Source: Tsuneonella mangrovi (lineage in GTDB: Bacteria; Pseudomonadota; Alphaproteobacteria; Sphingomonadales; Sphingomonadaceae). From it: a stretch of DNA of 64,000 nucleotides. The notes beneath the pieces are model-generated. The model worked only from the letters and a program-made list of their open reading frames with translations, ran no database searches and had not been told where the DNA came from. Location: the NCBI RefSeq assembly GCF_002269345.1, contig NZ_CP022889.1, forward strand, positions 1,736,001 to 1,800,000, read 5' to 3'. The translations under genes and the position numbers were made by a program. Position 1 is the stretch's first letter, and each line of letters opens with the position of its first letter. Below are positions 34,056 through 43,371 of the stretch, in pieces.

Positions 34056-34574
34056 ATGGTCGATTCACCATCAGTCGCGCTGACCGATGCATCCGCTCCG
34101 GACGCACTCGATGCGCTGGCCGTTGCACGCGGGATATGCCGCTTGTTTGCCCGCAACGATATCTGGTGCCTGGCGGAAATGCCGCTGCGCAATTCGCGCC
34201 GGGCAGACCTGATGGGGATCGACCCCAAGGGGCAAATCGTGATCGTCGAGATCAAGGTCAGCCGCGCGGACTTGCTGGGCGATGCCAAGTGGCCCGACTA
34301 CCTCGATTTTTGCGACCGGTTCTACTGGGGATTGCCGCCCTCGATTGACCGCGCTGTCCTCGATAGCGCGGATTTCCGGCCTGATGCGTGCGGCGTTATC
34401 GTGGCCGATGATTACGATGCGGAAATCATTCGTCCGGCACCGACCTGCGCTCTGGCAGCTGCGCGCCGCAAGAAGGAAATCGAACGGCTGGCTCGAACTG
34501 CGCTGCGCCGTCACTTCGTTGCCGCCGACCCGCAGGGCGAAGTTTGGGGACAGCGGCCCGGCACGGGGCTTTAG
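34056..34574 (+). CDS. mmcB: MmcB family DNA repair protein
   Basis: Protein of 172 residues of the MmcB family, an SOS-linked repair factor found in alphaproteobacteria. It has a PD-(D/E)xK nuclease-like core (NSRRADLMGIDPKGQIVIVEIKVSRADLLGDAKWPDY, with the E-x-K pair in VEIKVS) and DFCDRFYWGLPPSIDRAVLD. No LexA box was looked for in detail upstream. It is the first of three closely spaced plus-strand genes. Confidence 0.85.
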   Translation: MVDSPSVALTDASAPDALDALAVARGICRLFARNDIWCLAEMPLRNSRRADLMGIDPKGQIVIVEIKVSRADLLGDAKWPDYLDFCDRFYWGLPPSIDRAVLDSADFRPDACGVIVADDYDAEIIRPAPTCALAAARRKKEIERLARTALRRHFVAADPQGEVWGQRPGTGL

Positions 34575-34609
34575 TCGCCGCGCGACCTCGGGCATAAGCC
34601 GGGTCTACC

Positions 34610-35323
34610 ATGGCGGTCGCGATCATCCTGTCCACACTGGCCATGACGGCAATCGTCGCCGTGCGATACCTCGCATTCAGCGGGCTGTTCGCGCTGGCCA
34701 CCGCGCGGGTGCGACCGGGCCTTTATGCGGGGCAGGGTCGCCAGGTGCGCAGCGAGATCGGATGGTCGCTCGCTTCGGCGGCGATCTACGGAGTCCCGGC
34801 AGGCGTGCTGGCATGGGGCTGGCAGGCACACGGCTGGACCCGCGTCTATACGCACTGGGACGCGTATCCGCTGTGGTACCTCCCCATCGCGCCGCTGATC
34901 TACCTGCTTGCGCACGACACCTGGTTTTACTGGACCCATCGCCTGATGCATCGGCCCGCTTGGTTTCGCGCAATGCACGCTGTGCACCATGCCAGTCGTC
35001 CGCCCACTGCATGGGCGGCGATGAGTTTCCACCCCTACGAAGCGATCACCGGCGCGGTCGTGATCCCGGCGCTGGTGCTGCTGGTGCCGATCCACGTCGC
35101 GATGCTCGGCTTGGTGCTGCTGGTGATGACAGTGATGGGGGTCACCAACCACATGGGTTGGGAGATGTTTCCCCGCGGATTCGTTCATTCGCGGTTGGGG
35201 GATTGGCTGATAACTGCCAGCCATCACAATCGCCATCACGAGCAATATGCATGCAACTACGGGCTCTATTTTCGCTTCTGGGACCGGCTGTGCGGCACCG
35301 ATCGGGGGCTTTCGCAGCCGTGA
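34610..35323 (+). CDS. Sterol desaturase / fatty acid hydroxylase family protein
   Basis: Integral membrane di-iron enzyme of 237 residues. The histidine-box pattern is complete: HDTWFYWTHRLMH, AMHAVHH, and HNRHHEQY, with several hydrophobic helices between. Such enzymes hydroxylate or desaturate lipids, sterols or carotenoids (for example CrtZ-type), and the exact substrate cannot be read here. It starts 36 bases after mmcB; its stop overlaps the DUF2141 start by four bases (GTGA). Confidence 0.88.
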   Translation: MAVAIILSTLAMTAIVAVRYLAFSGLFALATARVRPGLYAGQGRQVRSEIGWSLASAAIYGVPAGVLAWGWQAHGWTRVYTHWDAYPLWYLPIAPLIYLLAHDTWFYWTHRLMHRPAWFRAMHAVHHASRPPTAWAAMSFHPYEAITGAVVIPALVLLVPIHVAMLGLVLLVMTVMGVTNHMGWEMFPRGFVHSRLGDWLITASHHNRHHEQYACNYGLYFRFWDRLCGTDRGLSQP

Positions 35324-35754
35324 TCGCCAGCCTTGCCTTTCTTGCCCCGTTGGCGGTTGCCGCGACGACCTCCGTACTTCCGGGGCCTTCGGTCAACATC
35401 GACATTACCGGGCTGCGCAATGCCAAGGGGCTGGTCCGGGTCTGCATGACGCGCGACGCCAAGGCATTCCCCGATTGCCGCAAGGATCCCGATTCTCGCC
35501 GGATGTCGCTCCCGGCAGCGGAGCCGCTTCGCTTTACGTTCACCGACGTCACCCGCGGCGAGTGGGCGATATCAGTGCTGCATGACGAGAATTCCAACGG
35601 CAAGGCGGACAGGACACTGATGATACCGCGCGAGGGGTTCGGATTTTCGCGCGATGCGCCGGTCAAATTCGGCCCACCGAAGTTTTCGGCTGCCGAATTT
35701 CCCGTCGGCGACAAGGATGTCACTCAGGCGATCCGTATCCGCTACATGCTCTGA
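35320..35754 (+). CDS. DUF2141 family exported protein
   Basis: Protein of 144 residues with a signal peptide (VIASLAFLAPLAVAATT) followed by the DUF2141 beta domain: VNIDITGLRNAKGLVRVCMTRDAKAFPDCRKDP, GEWAISVLHDENSNGKADRTLMIPREGFGFSRD, typical of this family. GTG 35320 overlaps the upstream stop by four bases. A longer open frame extends upstream in the hydroxylase gene but is not coding there. It is likely periplasmic; the function is unknown. The pair with a fatty-acid-hydroxylase gene is common in sphingomonads. Confidence 0.85.
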   Translation: MIASLAFLAPLAVAATTSVLPGPSVNIDITGLRNAKGLVRVCMTRDAKAFPDCRKDPDSRRMSLPAAEPLRFTFTDVTRGEWAISVLHDENSNGKADRTLMIPREGFGFSRDAPVKFGPPKFSAAEFPVGDKDVTQAIRIRYML

Positions 35755-35845
35755 CGCGCCGCCGCGCTGATTACCTTAACGCGATCTTTACCACATATCG
35801 CCAGAACTGCCTCGACTGCATCATTTGAGGGGGCACGCCTGGGTT

Positions 35846-37834
35846 ATGGACAACCTGCGCGGACAATTCGGATCCTTCGGGCACGATCACGACGACGAGC
35901 CTGACGATTATCCGGTCGACAGCGACGACACCGGCCGCGAACTGCCGCCCAGCCCGATCGGGCAGGACGAGCGGCGGATGCAGGTGCGCGCCTACAACCA
36001 TTGGGCCAGCCTGCTCGCCGATCGCAACTATCCCGCGATTGAATCGCTGGCTCCGGAAACGCTCGACGACTTCGGACCCTATTCAGTCCTGCTCGATTTC
36101 GGCAATGGCATCGAGAATCCCGGAATCCGCTTCCTGGGCGAAAAGCTCGCCGAGGAGTGCGGGACGAGCCAGGACCTGGCGACACTCAACGACGTTCCCA
36201 GCCGGTCGCTGCTCAGCCGGATTACCGACCATTACATGCAGATCCTCGCCAACCAGGCCCCGATCGGATTCGAGGCCGAATTCGTCAACCAGCGCGGTGC
36301 GACGATTCTCTATCGCGGCATCCTGCTGCCCTATTCGAGCGACGACGAAACGATCGACTACATCTACGGCGTGATCAACTGGAAGGAGCTGGCCGACCAG
36401 CTCACCAGCGACGAGCTGCTGCTCGAGATCGACCAGGCCCTGATGGGCGAAGATGCATCGACCGACGCAACCGACGTGGTCGAGAGCGAAGCGAACGATC
36501 CGCTCGCTACGCCGATCCTGTCGCAGCACGTCCCGGCCATGCCTTCCGCGAGCAACGATGCCGACTTGCCGTCGCCATCGTTCGGATTGCTCGATGAAGA
36601 TTCGGAAGATGCGGCCGAGACCTCGGAATACGACGAAGAAGACGAAGAGGACGACGAGCGCGACCTCTACGATGCGATCGAAGCCGGCGAAGACGAGGAT
36701 GAAGACGACGGCCGTTTTGCCTCGCTTCTCTCGCTGGGCGGCGTGAACGTCGGCGAAGAGGACGAGTTTGCCGACGAAGAAGACGAGAACGAAGGCGATG
36801 CCGGTTTCTCGATCGGCGTGGACCCGTATGCTCCGCGCGACGAACAGCCCGCAAGGGAACCCGCCCCGACGCACAAGGCCAAGGTTCCGCTCGACCTGTC
36901 GGCGGCGATGGAAGTCGCCGATGATCCCGCGCCCGAGCTTGGCGGCCAGTTCGAAGAATCGGTTGACGAAGAGCCGTTCGAGCTTTCGGCGGAAGCAGAA
37001 GCTGAAATGCCGAGCGAAATCGAAGTCCGTTCGGATGAAGCCGCCCAGGAACAGTCAGAAGAGCGACCGGTCGAACCGCCGGTCCTCGCCGAGATTCAGG
37101 ACGAAGAGGACGCTGCCACCGACGAGGTCGCCGAACAGGGAGCGTTCGAACTGACCGATGCGGTGTCCGACGAGGGGTCCGAGGAAGCCGAGCCGGTTGC
37201 CGCCGTCGAGAGCGATCCGAATGCCGGACTGTATGATTGCCTTGCCGAAGCGCGCGAACTCGCACAGGTCGCGAGCAGCAGCGAGGATCGCAGCCGCAAG
37301 GCCCTCTATGCCGCAGTCGGCCGGGCCTACGACGTCAGCCTGATCGCAGCCGCGCAGCCCGATGATTTTGCGGAACTTGTGGCCGACAGTGGCCTGACGA
37401 TACAGGATCGCGCGCCGATGACCCCGGTGGTCAAGCTCGTGTTCGGCGCCGATTACGACAAGACCCGGCTGACCGAATACGCCGCTGTGCTCGCCCATGC
37501 GCATCGCAACGGTGTCGCGCGCGGCGAACTCGCAGGTTTCCTCGGTGCTGCCGAAGGCGGCCTCAAGGGCGTCGTCGAGGCCGAACGCCAGCTGCGCCGC
37601 GAGGAATCGGGCGTTCCGGCCAAGCGTGAAACCCCGCGCGAGGCGCTTGCCCGCAAGCTGCGCAAGATTGCCCCGCTCGGGTTCGAGGACATTGCCGAAG
37701 ATGGCCCCGAATTCGCGCTGGTGATGATTCGCCGCGACGGCGCAGGCAATGTCGTTGTGCTCGGCGAAATCGCCGACGATGTGCCGATGGTCGAAAAGGC
37801 CGGGCGCAAGATCGTCGCTGCATCCAAGCGCTGA
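35846..37834 (+). CDS. Large acidic protein with PAS-like N-terminus and disordered middle
   Basis: Protein of 662 residues in three parts. Residues 40-200 form a globular domain (MQVRAYNHWASLLADRNYPAIESLAP...GATILYRGILLPYSSDDETIDYIYGVINWKEL) that resembles a PAS-like ligand domain. The middle (about 210-460) is extremely acidic, with runs of E and D. The C-terminal third (about 465-662) is helical and ends ALVMIRRDGAGNVVVLGEIADDVPMVEKAGRKIVAASKR. ATG 35846 is chosen; TTG 35825 is in frame. The upstream gap holds TTAA-N7-TTTA, one mismatch from a CtrA site. No family name is certain. Confidence 0.72.
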   Translation: MDNLRGQFGSFGHDHDDEPDDYPVDSDDTGRELPPSPIGQDERRMQVRAYNHWASLLADRNYPAIESLAPETLDDFGPYSVLLDFGNGIENPGIRFLGEKLAEECGTSQDLATLNDVPSRSLLSRITDHYMQILANQAPIGFEAEFVNQRGATILYRGILLPYSSDDETIDYIYGVINWKELADQLTSDELLLEIDQALMGEDASTDATDVVESEANDPLATPILSQHVPAMPSASNDADLPSPSFGLLDEDSEDAAETSEYDEEDEEDDERDLYDAIEAGEDEDEDDGRFASLLSLGGVNVGEEDEFADEEDENEGDAGFSIGVDPYAPRDEQPAREPAPTHKAKVPLDLSAAMEVADDPAPELGGQFEESVDEEPFELSAEAEAEMPSEIEVRSDEAAQEQSEERPVEPPVLAEIQDEEDAATDEVAEQGAFELTDAVSDEGSEEAEPVAAVESDPNAGLYDCLAEARELAQVASSSEDRSRKALYAAVGRAYDVSLIAAAQPDDFAELVADSGLTIQDRAPMTPVVKLVFGADYDKTRLTEYAAVLAHAHRNGVARGELAGFLGAAEGGLKGVVEAERQLRREESGVPAKRETPREALARKLRKIAPLGFEDIAEDGPEFALVMIRRDGAGNVVVLGEIADDVPMVEKAGRKIVAASKR

Positions 37835-37963
37835 ATTTCAAGGCAATTGGCCCGAACGGGCTGGCGATACGCGGCGCGCTGGTATAGCGCTGCGCGCCAT
37901 GTCCCGATCGTCTGACCGCTACACCCATCGTGCACCTTTTCGTCCTTCGCAGGTCGCAATGCG

Positions 37964-38929
37964 ATGAGCGGGAAGACCGGCTGCATGGGCATGATCTTCG
38001 GCGTATTCCTCGGGCTGGTCCTTGGTGGGTTCGGCCTGTGGCACTGGGCGGTCGCCAACAGCTCGGCCGGGTTGCTCGATCGGATCGATGCGGCATTTCC
38101 GCGCAGTCACGCCGTCGCGTTCCCGGTCCAGGCGCGTTACGCTCCCGATCCTGCGCAACGTGTTGAGCTGTGGGTGCCCGAAGGCACTCCTCCTTCCGGC
38201 GGCTGGCCGCTGGTTGCTTTCATCCACGGCGGGGGGTGGCATTCGGGCGCTCCGCAAGACTATCGCTTCGTCGCCCGGACGCTCGGTGAACACGGTTATG
38301 CGACCGCGCTGGTCGGATATCGTCTTGTCCCTCAAGGAAAATACCCGGCGATGCTGCAAGACAGTGCAGCCGGAATCGCGTGGATCCGCAGCGATGCCGG
38401 CAAGTACGGCGTGGATGCCAAGCGCTTTGCCTTGATGGGACATTCGGCCGGAGCCTACAACGTCTTGATGCTGGCGCTCGATCCTGAATGGCTCGCGAAG
38501 GCCGGCGTTCCGCAATCGGCGATCGAAGGTGTCGTCAGCCTCGCCGGGCCGACCGATTTCTACCCCTTCACGTCGGATTCGGCGCGAAACGCGTTCGGCG
38601 AGGCGCCAGATCCCAAGCGGACCCAGCCGATCACCTTCGCACGGGCAGACGCACCTCCTATCCTGCTTTTGCAGGGAGCAGCGGATGAAACCGTCCGCCC
38701 GAAAAACGCTCGCAATCTTGCGGCCGCGCTACGCGCAAAGGGCGGAGTGGTTGAGGAGCGTGAATTTGCCGGGATGAGCCATGCCGGCATTATCATGGCC
38801 CTGTCCAAGCCGTTTGCGCAGGGGGACAAGGTGCTCGATCCAATCCTTGCTTTCCTAGGGCGAGTTCGCGCCGACCATCCGGAGGGTTCGGCGCAAGCTT
38901 CAGTTCCGGTTCAGGCCGAAAACCGCTAG
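37964..38929 (+). CDS. Alpha/beta hydrolase (lipase/esterase-like), membrane-anchored
   Basis: Protein of 321 residues with an N-terminal hydrophobic anchor (GMIFGVFLGLVLGGFGLWHWAV), then a hormone-sensitive-lipase-like fold: AFIHGGGWHSG (oxyanion hole HGGG), nucleophile serine in GHSAGAYN, acid in LLQGAADETVRP, and histidine in MSHAGIIM. It starts the plus-strand envelope operon (next gene 12 bases away). Its substrate is unknown. It lies outside the cytoplasm or is membrane-tethered by inference from the anchor. Confidence 0.88.
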   Translation: MSGKTGCMGMIFGVFLGLVLGGFGLWHWAVANSSAGLLDRIDAAFPRSHAVAFPVQARYAPDPAQRVELWVPEGTPPSGGWPLVAFIHGGGWHSGAPQDYRFVARTLGEHGYATALVGYRLVPQGKYPAMLQDSAAGIAWIRSDAGKYGVDAKRFALMGHSAGAYNVLMLALDPEWLAKAGVPQSAIEGVVSLAGPTDFYPFTSDSARNAFGEAPDPKRTQPITFARADAPPILLLQGAADETVRPKNARNLAAALRAKGGVVEEREFAGMSHAGIIMALSKPFAQGDKVLDPILAFLGRVRADHPEGSAQASVPVQAENR

Positions 38930-38941
38930 AATCCGCGTGCG

Positions 38942-40333
38942 ATGCGCCGCTTCTACTTCCTGCATATGCGCCACATTGGTCGGCTGCTCGCTGCAGCGCT
39001 TGCGGTTTTGGCCGCGTTTTCGCTGGCGATCCAGCCCGCCGCTGCACAATCGATCCTGCGAGATGCCGAAACCGAGGCGCTGCTGCATGACCTGGCGACC
39101 CCGCTGATCAAGGCCGCCGGGCTCGACCCGGCCAACGTCAGCGTAGTGCTGGTCGGCGATCCGTCGATCAACGCGTTCGTCGCCGGTGGGCAGACGGTCT
39201 ACATCAATTCCGGGTTGATCGGCGCGGCCGACAACGCGAACGAAGTGCAAGGGGTGATTGCGCACGAGCTGGGCCATATCACCGGCGGACACGTGATAGC
39301 GGCGAGCCAGGGATCGAAAGAAGCAACCGGAGTGACTATCCTGTCGCTGGTGTTGGCAGGCCTTGCGGCGGCGGCTGGGGCGGGCGACGCAGCGATGGGC
39401 GTGGCGATGGCCGGGCAACGTGCGGCGCTGGGCAAGTATCTTGCCTTCACCCGTGGGCAGGAAAGCGCGGCTGACGCAGCGGGCGCAACATTTCTCTCCA
39501 AGGCGGGAATCTCGGGCAAAGGCTCGATCGCGTTCTTCAAGAAGCTGCAGAACATGCAGTTTCGCTATGGCTATTCGCCCAAGCCCGATGACGAGTTCAT
39601 CTCCACTCACCCGCTTACCGGCGACCGGATCGCCAACCTCGAGCAGGTCTACAAAGTCGATCCGGCTTGGAACACGCCCGAAGATCCCAAGCTCGAGGCG
39701 CGTTTCCAGCGAGTGAAGGCAAAACTCGAAGGCTACATCGACACTCCGCAGGAGACGCTGCGCGATTACCCGCCGAGCGATCAGTCGATCCCGGCGCATT
39801 ACGCCCGCGCCTATGCCTATCACAAGGAAGCTCTGACCGATCAGGCGATCGCCGAGACCGATGCGCTGATCAAGGCCGAGCCCGACGATCCGTATTTCCT
39901 TGAGCTCGAAGGCCAGATCCTGCTCGAATCGGGCAAGCCCGCAGAGGCGATCCCGCCGCTGCGCAAGGCAACCCAGCTTTCGAACAACTCGCCTCTGATC
40001 GCCACGCTGTTCGGCCATGCGCTCATAGCGACCGAAGATCCCAGCCACTACGACGAGGCCGAACAGGTCCTGCGCTATGCCGTGGCGCGCGACCGCGATA
40101 ACCCGTTCGCATGGTACCAGCTCGGAGTGGTCTACGCCGCCAAGGGCGATATGCCACGCGCCCGGCTGGCAAGTGCAGAGCAGCAATCGATGAACGGCCA
40201 GTACATGCAGGCCTTGCGCAGCGCGCAGGCGGCGCAGGCCGGACTGCCGGAAAATTCGCCCGACTGGATCCGGGCACAGGATATCGAGTTCGAAGCGCGC
40301 CAGGCGCTCGAGCAGAACAAGGGCCGCTCATAG
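38942..40333 (+). CDS. M48 family metalloprotease with TPR repeats (BepA-like)
   Basis: Periplasmic zinc protease of 463 residues. A signal peptide is followed by the M48 domain with the zinc site HELGH at residues 108-112 and ESAADAAGATFL for the third ligand. The C-terminal half is TPR-like (AEPDDPYFLELEGQILLESGKPAEAIPPLRKATQL). Architecture and length match BepA/YfgC, which degrades or rescues misassembled outer-membrane proteins such as LptD and BamA. It is followed by a DsbA-like gene at 15 bases. Confidence 0.93.
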   Translation: MRRFYFLHMRHIGRLLAAALAVLAAFSLAIQPAAAQSILRDAETEALLHDLATPLIKAAGLDPANVSVVLVGDPSINAFVAGGQTVYINSGLIGAADNANEVQGVIAHELGHITGGHVIAASQGSKEATGVTILSLVLAGLAAAAGAGDAAMGVAMAGQRAALGKYLAFTRGQESAADAAGATFLSKAGISGKGSIAFFKKLQNMQFRYGYSPKPDDEFISTHPLTGDRIANLEQVYKVDPAWNTPEDPKLEARFQRVKAKLEGYIDTPQETLRDYPPSDQSIPAHYARAYAYHKEALTDQAIAETDALIKAEPDDPYFLELEGQILLESGKPAEAIPPLRKATQLSNNSPLIATLFGHALIATEDPSHYDEAEQVLRYAVARDRDNPFAWYQLGVVYAAKGDMPRARLASAEQQSMNGQYMQALRSAQAAQAGLPENSPDWIRAQDIEFEARQALEQNKGRS

Positions 40334-40348
40334 CGGTTTTCGGGGGCC

Positions 40349-41077
40349 ATGATGAACCGCTTGCTTTCCCTTATTCCCGCAGCGCTTGTCGCGCTGGTGT
40401 TCGGCTTTGTCGGTGCGTGGGGATATTCGCTCACCCCGCTGCAAGGCTCGGCTACCCGCGCCTGGCTGATGGATCATCCCGATGTCCTGAAGGACATGGC
40501 GCAGCGGTTGCAGGACCAGGAAAATGCCAAGCGGTTGGCGGGCATCCGTACCGACCTGACGACCCCGTTTCCCGGCGCGGTGCTCGGAAACCCGAAGGGA
40601 AGCGTTACGCTGGTCGAATTCAGCGATTACGGTTGCACGTTCTGCCGCCATTCGGTGCCCGACGTGCAGAACCTGATAGCCGCCAATCCCGACTTGCGGG
40701 TGGTTGTACGCGAATGGCCGATCTTCGAAGGCAGCGAAGCGGCGGCGCGGATGGCCTTGGCAGCGGCGAAGCAAGGCAAATATGCCGCGTTCCACGACGC
40801 CATGTTCTCCGGCGGCCCGCCCAGTCGCGACACGATCCTGGCGGCAGCGAAGAAGGCCGGGATCGACCTCAAGCAGGCCCAGATCGACGGGGGTTCTCCC
40901 GCCGCGACGCTCGAGCTGCAGAAGAATTACGCGCTAGCCCGCCAGATGGGCTTTGATGGCACACCGGCGTTCATCGCCGGGGATCGGGTCATTGCCGGCG
41001 CGCTGGGCGAGGCACAACTGGCCGATGCGATCGCTTCTGCACGCAATATGCGCCCGGCGGATTCGACCGAAGGGTGA
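40349..41077 (+). CDS. DsbA-family thiol:disulfide oxidoreductase
   Basis: Thioredoxin-fold protein of 242 residues with an N-terminal membrane anchor or signal (SLIPAALVALVFGFVGAWG). The CxxC is Cys96-Thr-Phe-Cys99 (DYGCTFCRHS), followed by cis-Pro context MGFDGTPAFIAGDRV. It belongs to the DsbA-like Com1/ScsC-like group used for disulfide formation or isomerisation in the periplasm. Context between two M48 proteases suggests a role in envelope protein folding, which is inference. Confidence 0.92.
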   Translation: MMNRLLSLIPAALVALVFGFVGAWGYSLTPLQGSATRAWLMDHPDVLKDMAQRLQDQENAKRLAGIRTDLTTPFPGAVLGNPKGSVTLVEFSDYGCTFCRHSVPDVQNLIAANPDLRVVVREWPIFEGSEAAARMALAAAKQGKYAAFHDAMFSGGPPSRDTILAAAKKAGIDLKQAQIDGGSPAATLELQKNYALARQMGFDGTPAFIAGDRVIAGALGEAQLADAIASARNMRPADSTEG

Positions 41078-42072
41078 GGGTCTTCCGCCGACCAGTCGCA
41101 GCGATTGCCGGCGCCCTGCTTGCCTTGCAGGTTGCTGCTCCCGCGCACGCCAGCCTGGCGCGCGACCGGGCGGATCTAGCCCAGCTCCAGGCCGAGGACC
41201 TGCGGCTGCAGGAGGTCGGCTGGAAACTTGTCACCGGCAATGCGCGGTTCTGCTCCGCACCCCATCCGGCGATCGGGCTGCTGCTCCAGGACATGGAGAA
41301 CTACGCCGACCCCGCGCGGATGCGTGCTGCGACGGGTATTGCGGGTGATATCGCAGTCGAAGCGGCGATCCCGGGCTCGCCCGCGGCGCAGGCGGGGCTG
41401 GCCCCGAACGATGAAATCGTTGCGATCGACGATGCAAAGATGGCAGATCTTCCGCCAGCGGGGCCCAATGACTGGAAGCGGCTCAAGGGTCTGCACGACA
41501 TGATCGATACCGACCTTGCGCGTGACGGGTCTGTGGCGATCGCCTGGCGCAGCACCAGCGATGGCAGCGCGCATTTGGCGCGTATCGTTGGTGTGCCTGC
41601 GTGTCGCAGCCGGTTCGAGCTGCTGCCGTCGAAGAGCAAGGCTGAGGCCGACGGCGAGCGGGTGCTGATCGGCAGCGGATTTTCCGCCACCGGTTATGTC
41701 GAGGATGAATTCGCCGCTGCGCTGGCGCACGAACTGGCGCACAACATCCTCCAGCACCGCGCATGGCTCGACACAGTCGGGCGCAAGATGAAGAACGTCC
41801 GCCTGACCGAGCGCGAAGCCGACCGGATGATGCCGTGGTTGCTCGCCAACGCGGGATACGATCCCAACGCCGCAGTACGCTTCTTCCAGCACTGGGGCCC
41901 GAAGCACGACGGATGGATCTTCCGCTCGCGCACGCACGACGGGTGGGATGAGCGGGCAAAGTTCGTTGCCGCCGAAATCCCCCGGATCGAGCAATTGATG
42001 ACCGAAGACGGACAGGCCGACTGGCGGACACACTTTGTGCGCACCGTGCCCGCGCCGTGGCCAACAGATTAA
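41074..42072 (+). CDS. M48 metalloprotease with PDZ-like domain
   Basis: Exported protein of 332 residues: signal peptide (VFRRPVAAIAGALLALQVAAPAHA), PDZ-like region (AAIPGSPAAQAGLAPNDEIVAIDDAKMADL), then an M48-type domain with HELAH at about residues 219-223 (LAHELAHNILQH) and TEREADRMMPWLLANAGYDPNAAVRFF for the third ligand. It probably degrades or assists envelope proteins. The start is GTG 41074, overlapping the DsbA-like stop as GTGA. A cell may use the two M48 enzymes for distinct outer-membrane substrates. Confidence 0.87.
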   Translation: MRVFRRPVAAIAGALLALQVAAPAHASLARDRADLAQLQAEDLRLQEVGWKLVTGNARFCSAPHPAIGLLLQDMENYADPARMRAATGIAGDIAVEAAIPGSPAAQAGLAPNDEIVAIDDAKMADLPPAGPNDWKRLKGLHDMIDTDLARDGSVAIAWRSTSDGSAHLARIVGVPACRSRFELLPSKSKAEADGERVLIGSGFSATGYVEDEFAAALAHELAHNILQHRAWLDTVGRKMKNVRLTEREADRMMPWLLANAGYDPNAAVRFFQHWGPKHDGWIFRSRTHDGWDERAKFVAAEIPRIEQLMTEDGQADWRTHFVRTVPAPWPTD

Positions 42073-42141
42073 CGGTCCGGGCGCCACCTCCACTGCCAAA
42101 TCTTGTCTGACGGGGCGGAGGGATTAGGTTATGACGCAACC

Positions 42142-43371
42142 ATGGCGATGATGCTGCCACTCCGTCCGGCGCCGTTCTTCAAGAACAAGAACAGCGCATT
42201 CTGGTACCTGCAGTTTGCGGGCTGGGGCGGCGTGATGCTGCTGCGCGTGACATCCGCGCTGGCCAACGAGCAGTCGCTCGACCTGCTGCTGGTCATCATG
42301 GTCGAAATGCTCACCGGGTTCTCGATCAGCTTGATCCTGTCGGTGGTCTATCGCCAACTGATCCGCCGCCCGGCGGTGGTATCGTGGGGAGCGACGGCGC
42401 TTGTGCTGCTGCTCTCGGTGGCGACCTATGCGGCGATCGATTCGTGGCTGCAGGGAATCTACTACTCGGGCATTCGCGACTCGAGCTTTGTCCAGCGAAT
42501 GGTTGCGCTCGCTTACCTCGACGGCACGCTGCTCGGCGCGTGGTCGGCGCTCTATTACGCGATCAACTTCTTCCTCCAGGTGGAAGAACAGGCCGATCGG
42601 CTCGAGCGGCTCGAGGCGCAGGCGACCAGCGCGCAGCTGGCGATGCTGCGCTACCAGCTCAACCCGCATTTCCTGTTCAACACGCTCAATTCGATTTCCA
42701 CGCTGGTGTTGCTCAAGCAAACCGAGCCGGCCAACGCCATGCTCACCCGCCTTTCGGGCTTCCTGCGGCACACGCTGATATCCCAGCCGAGCGGCAAGGT
42801 GACGGTGGCGCAGGAAGTCGAGACGCTGCAACTCTACCTCGAGATAGAACGGATGCGGTTCGAGGAGCGGCTGCGGACTGCGTTCGAGGTCGAGCCCGAG
42901 GCAGCCAAGGCCTGCCTGCCGGCGATGCTGCTCCAGCCGCTGGTCGAAAACGCGATCAAATATGCCGTGAGCCCGCAAGAGGAGGGCGCGCAGATCAGCC
43001 TCACTGCGCAACTCGTCGGACAACGGCTGCGCGTGGCCGTGTCGGACACCGGCCCGGGCTTGCGCAACGCACGCCAGCGCGCCAGCTTGCCGATGGCGCT
43101 TGCGGGTGCCGGCAGGACCGTGTCGACCGGCGTGGGACTTGCCAACATCCGCGACCGGCTGGCCCAGGCTTATGGAGACGATCACCGCTTCGAGATCCGC
43201 AATCCACCCGAGGGCGGGTTTACCGTGATCATCGAGATACCCTATCAAACGGCTGCTGACGTAGCGGCCGAAACCCCGGCGGCGAAACCGGCAGCGATCC
43301 CGAGCGTTGCCGCTACGCCCACTTCCCCCTCGCGCGGACCTGCGCGCCCGATTGGAACCACACCGGCATGA
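42142..43371 (+). CDS. LytS-type sensor histidine kinase (2)
   Basis: Membrane histidine kinase of 409 residues with four N-terminal hydrophobic segments, a HAMP-less linker with coiled-coil (EEQADRLERLEAQATSAQLAMLRYQL), phosphoacceptor NPHFLFNTLNSISTL, N-box LVENAIKYAV and G-box GVGLANIRDRLAQAYGDDH. The Pro/Ala-rich C-terminal tail is unlike the first LytS. ATG 42142 is used; TTG 42103 is in frame, with GGAGGGA nearby, and remains possible. It is coupled to the following regulator by ATGA overlap. Confidence 0.92.
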   Translation: MAMMLPLRPAPFFKNKNSAFWYLQFAGWGGVMLLRVTSALANEQSLDLLLVIMVEMLTGFSISLILSVVYRQLIRRPAVVSWGATALVLLLSVATYAAIDSWLQGIYYSGIRDSSFVQRMVALAYLDGTLLGAWSALYYAINFFLQVEEQADRLERLEAQATSAQLAMLRYQLNPHFLFNTLNSISTLVLLKQTEPANAMLTRLSGFLRHTLISQPSGKVTVAQEVETLQLYLEIERMRFEERLRTAFEVEPEAAKACLPAMLLQPLVENAIKYAVSPQEEGAQISLTAQLVGQRLRVAVSDTGPGLRNARQRASLPMALAGAGRTVSTGVGLANIRDRLAQAYGDDHRFEIRNPPEGGFTVIIEIPYQTAADVAAETPAAKPAAIPSVAATPTSPSRGPARPIGTTPA

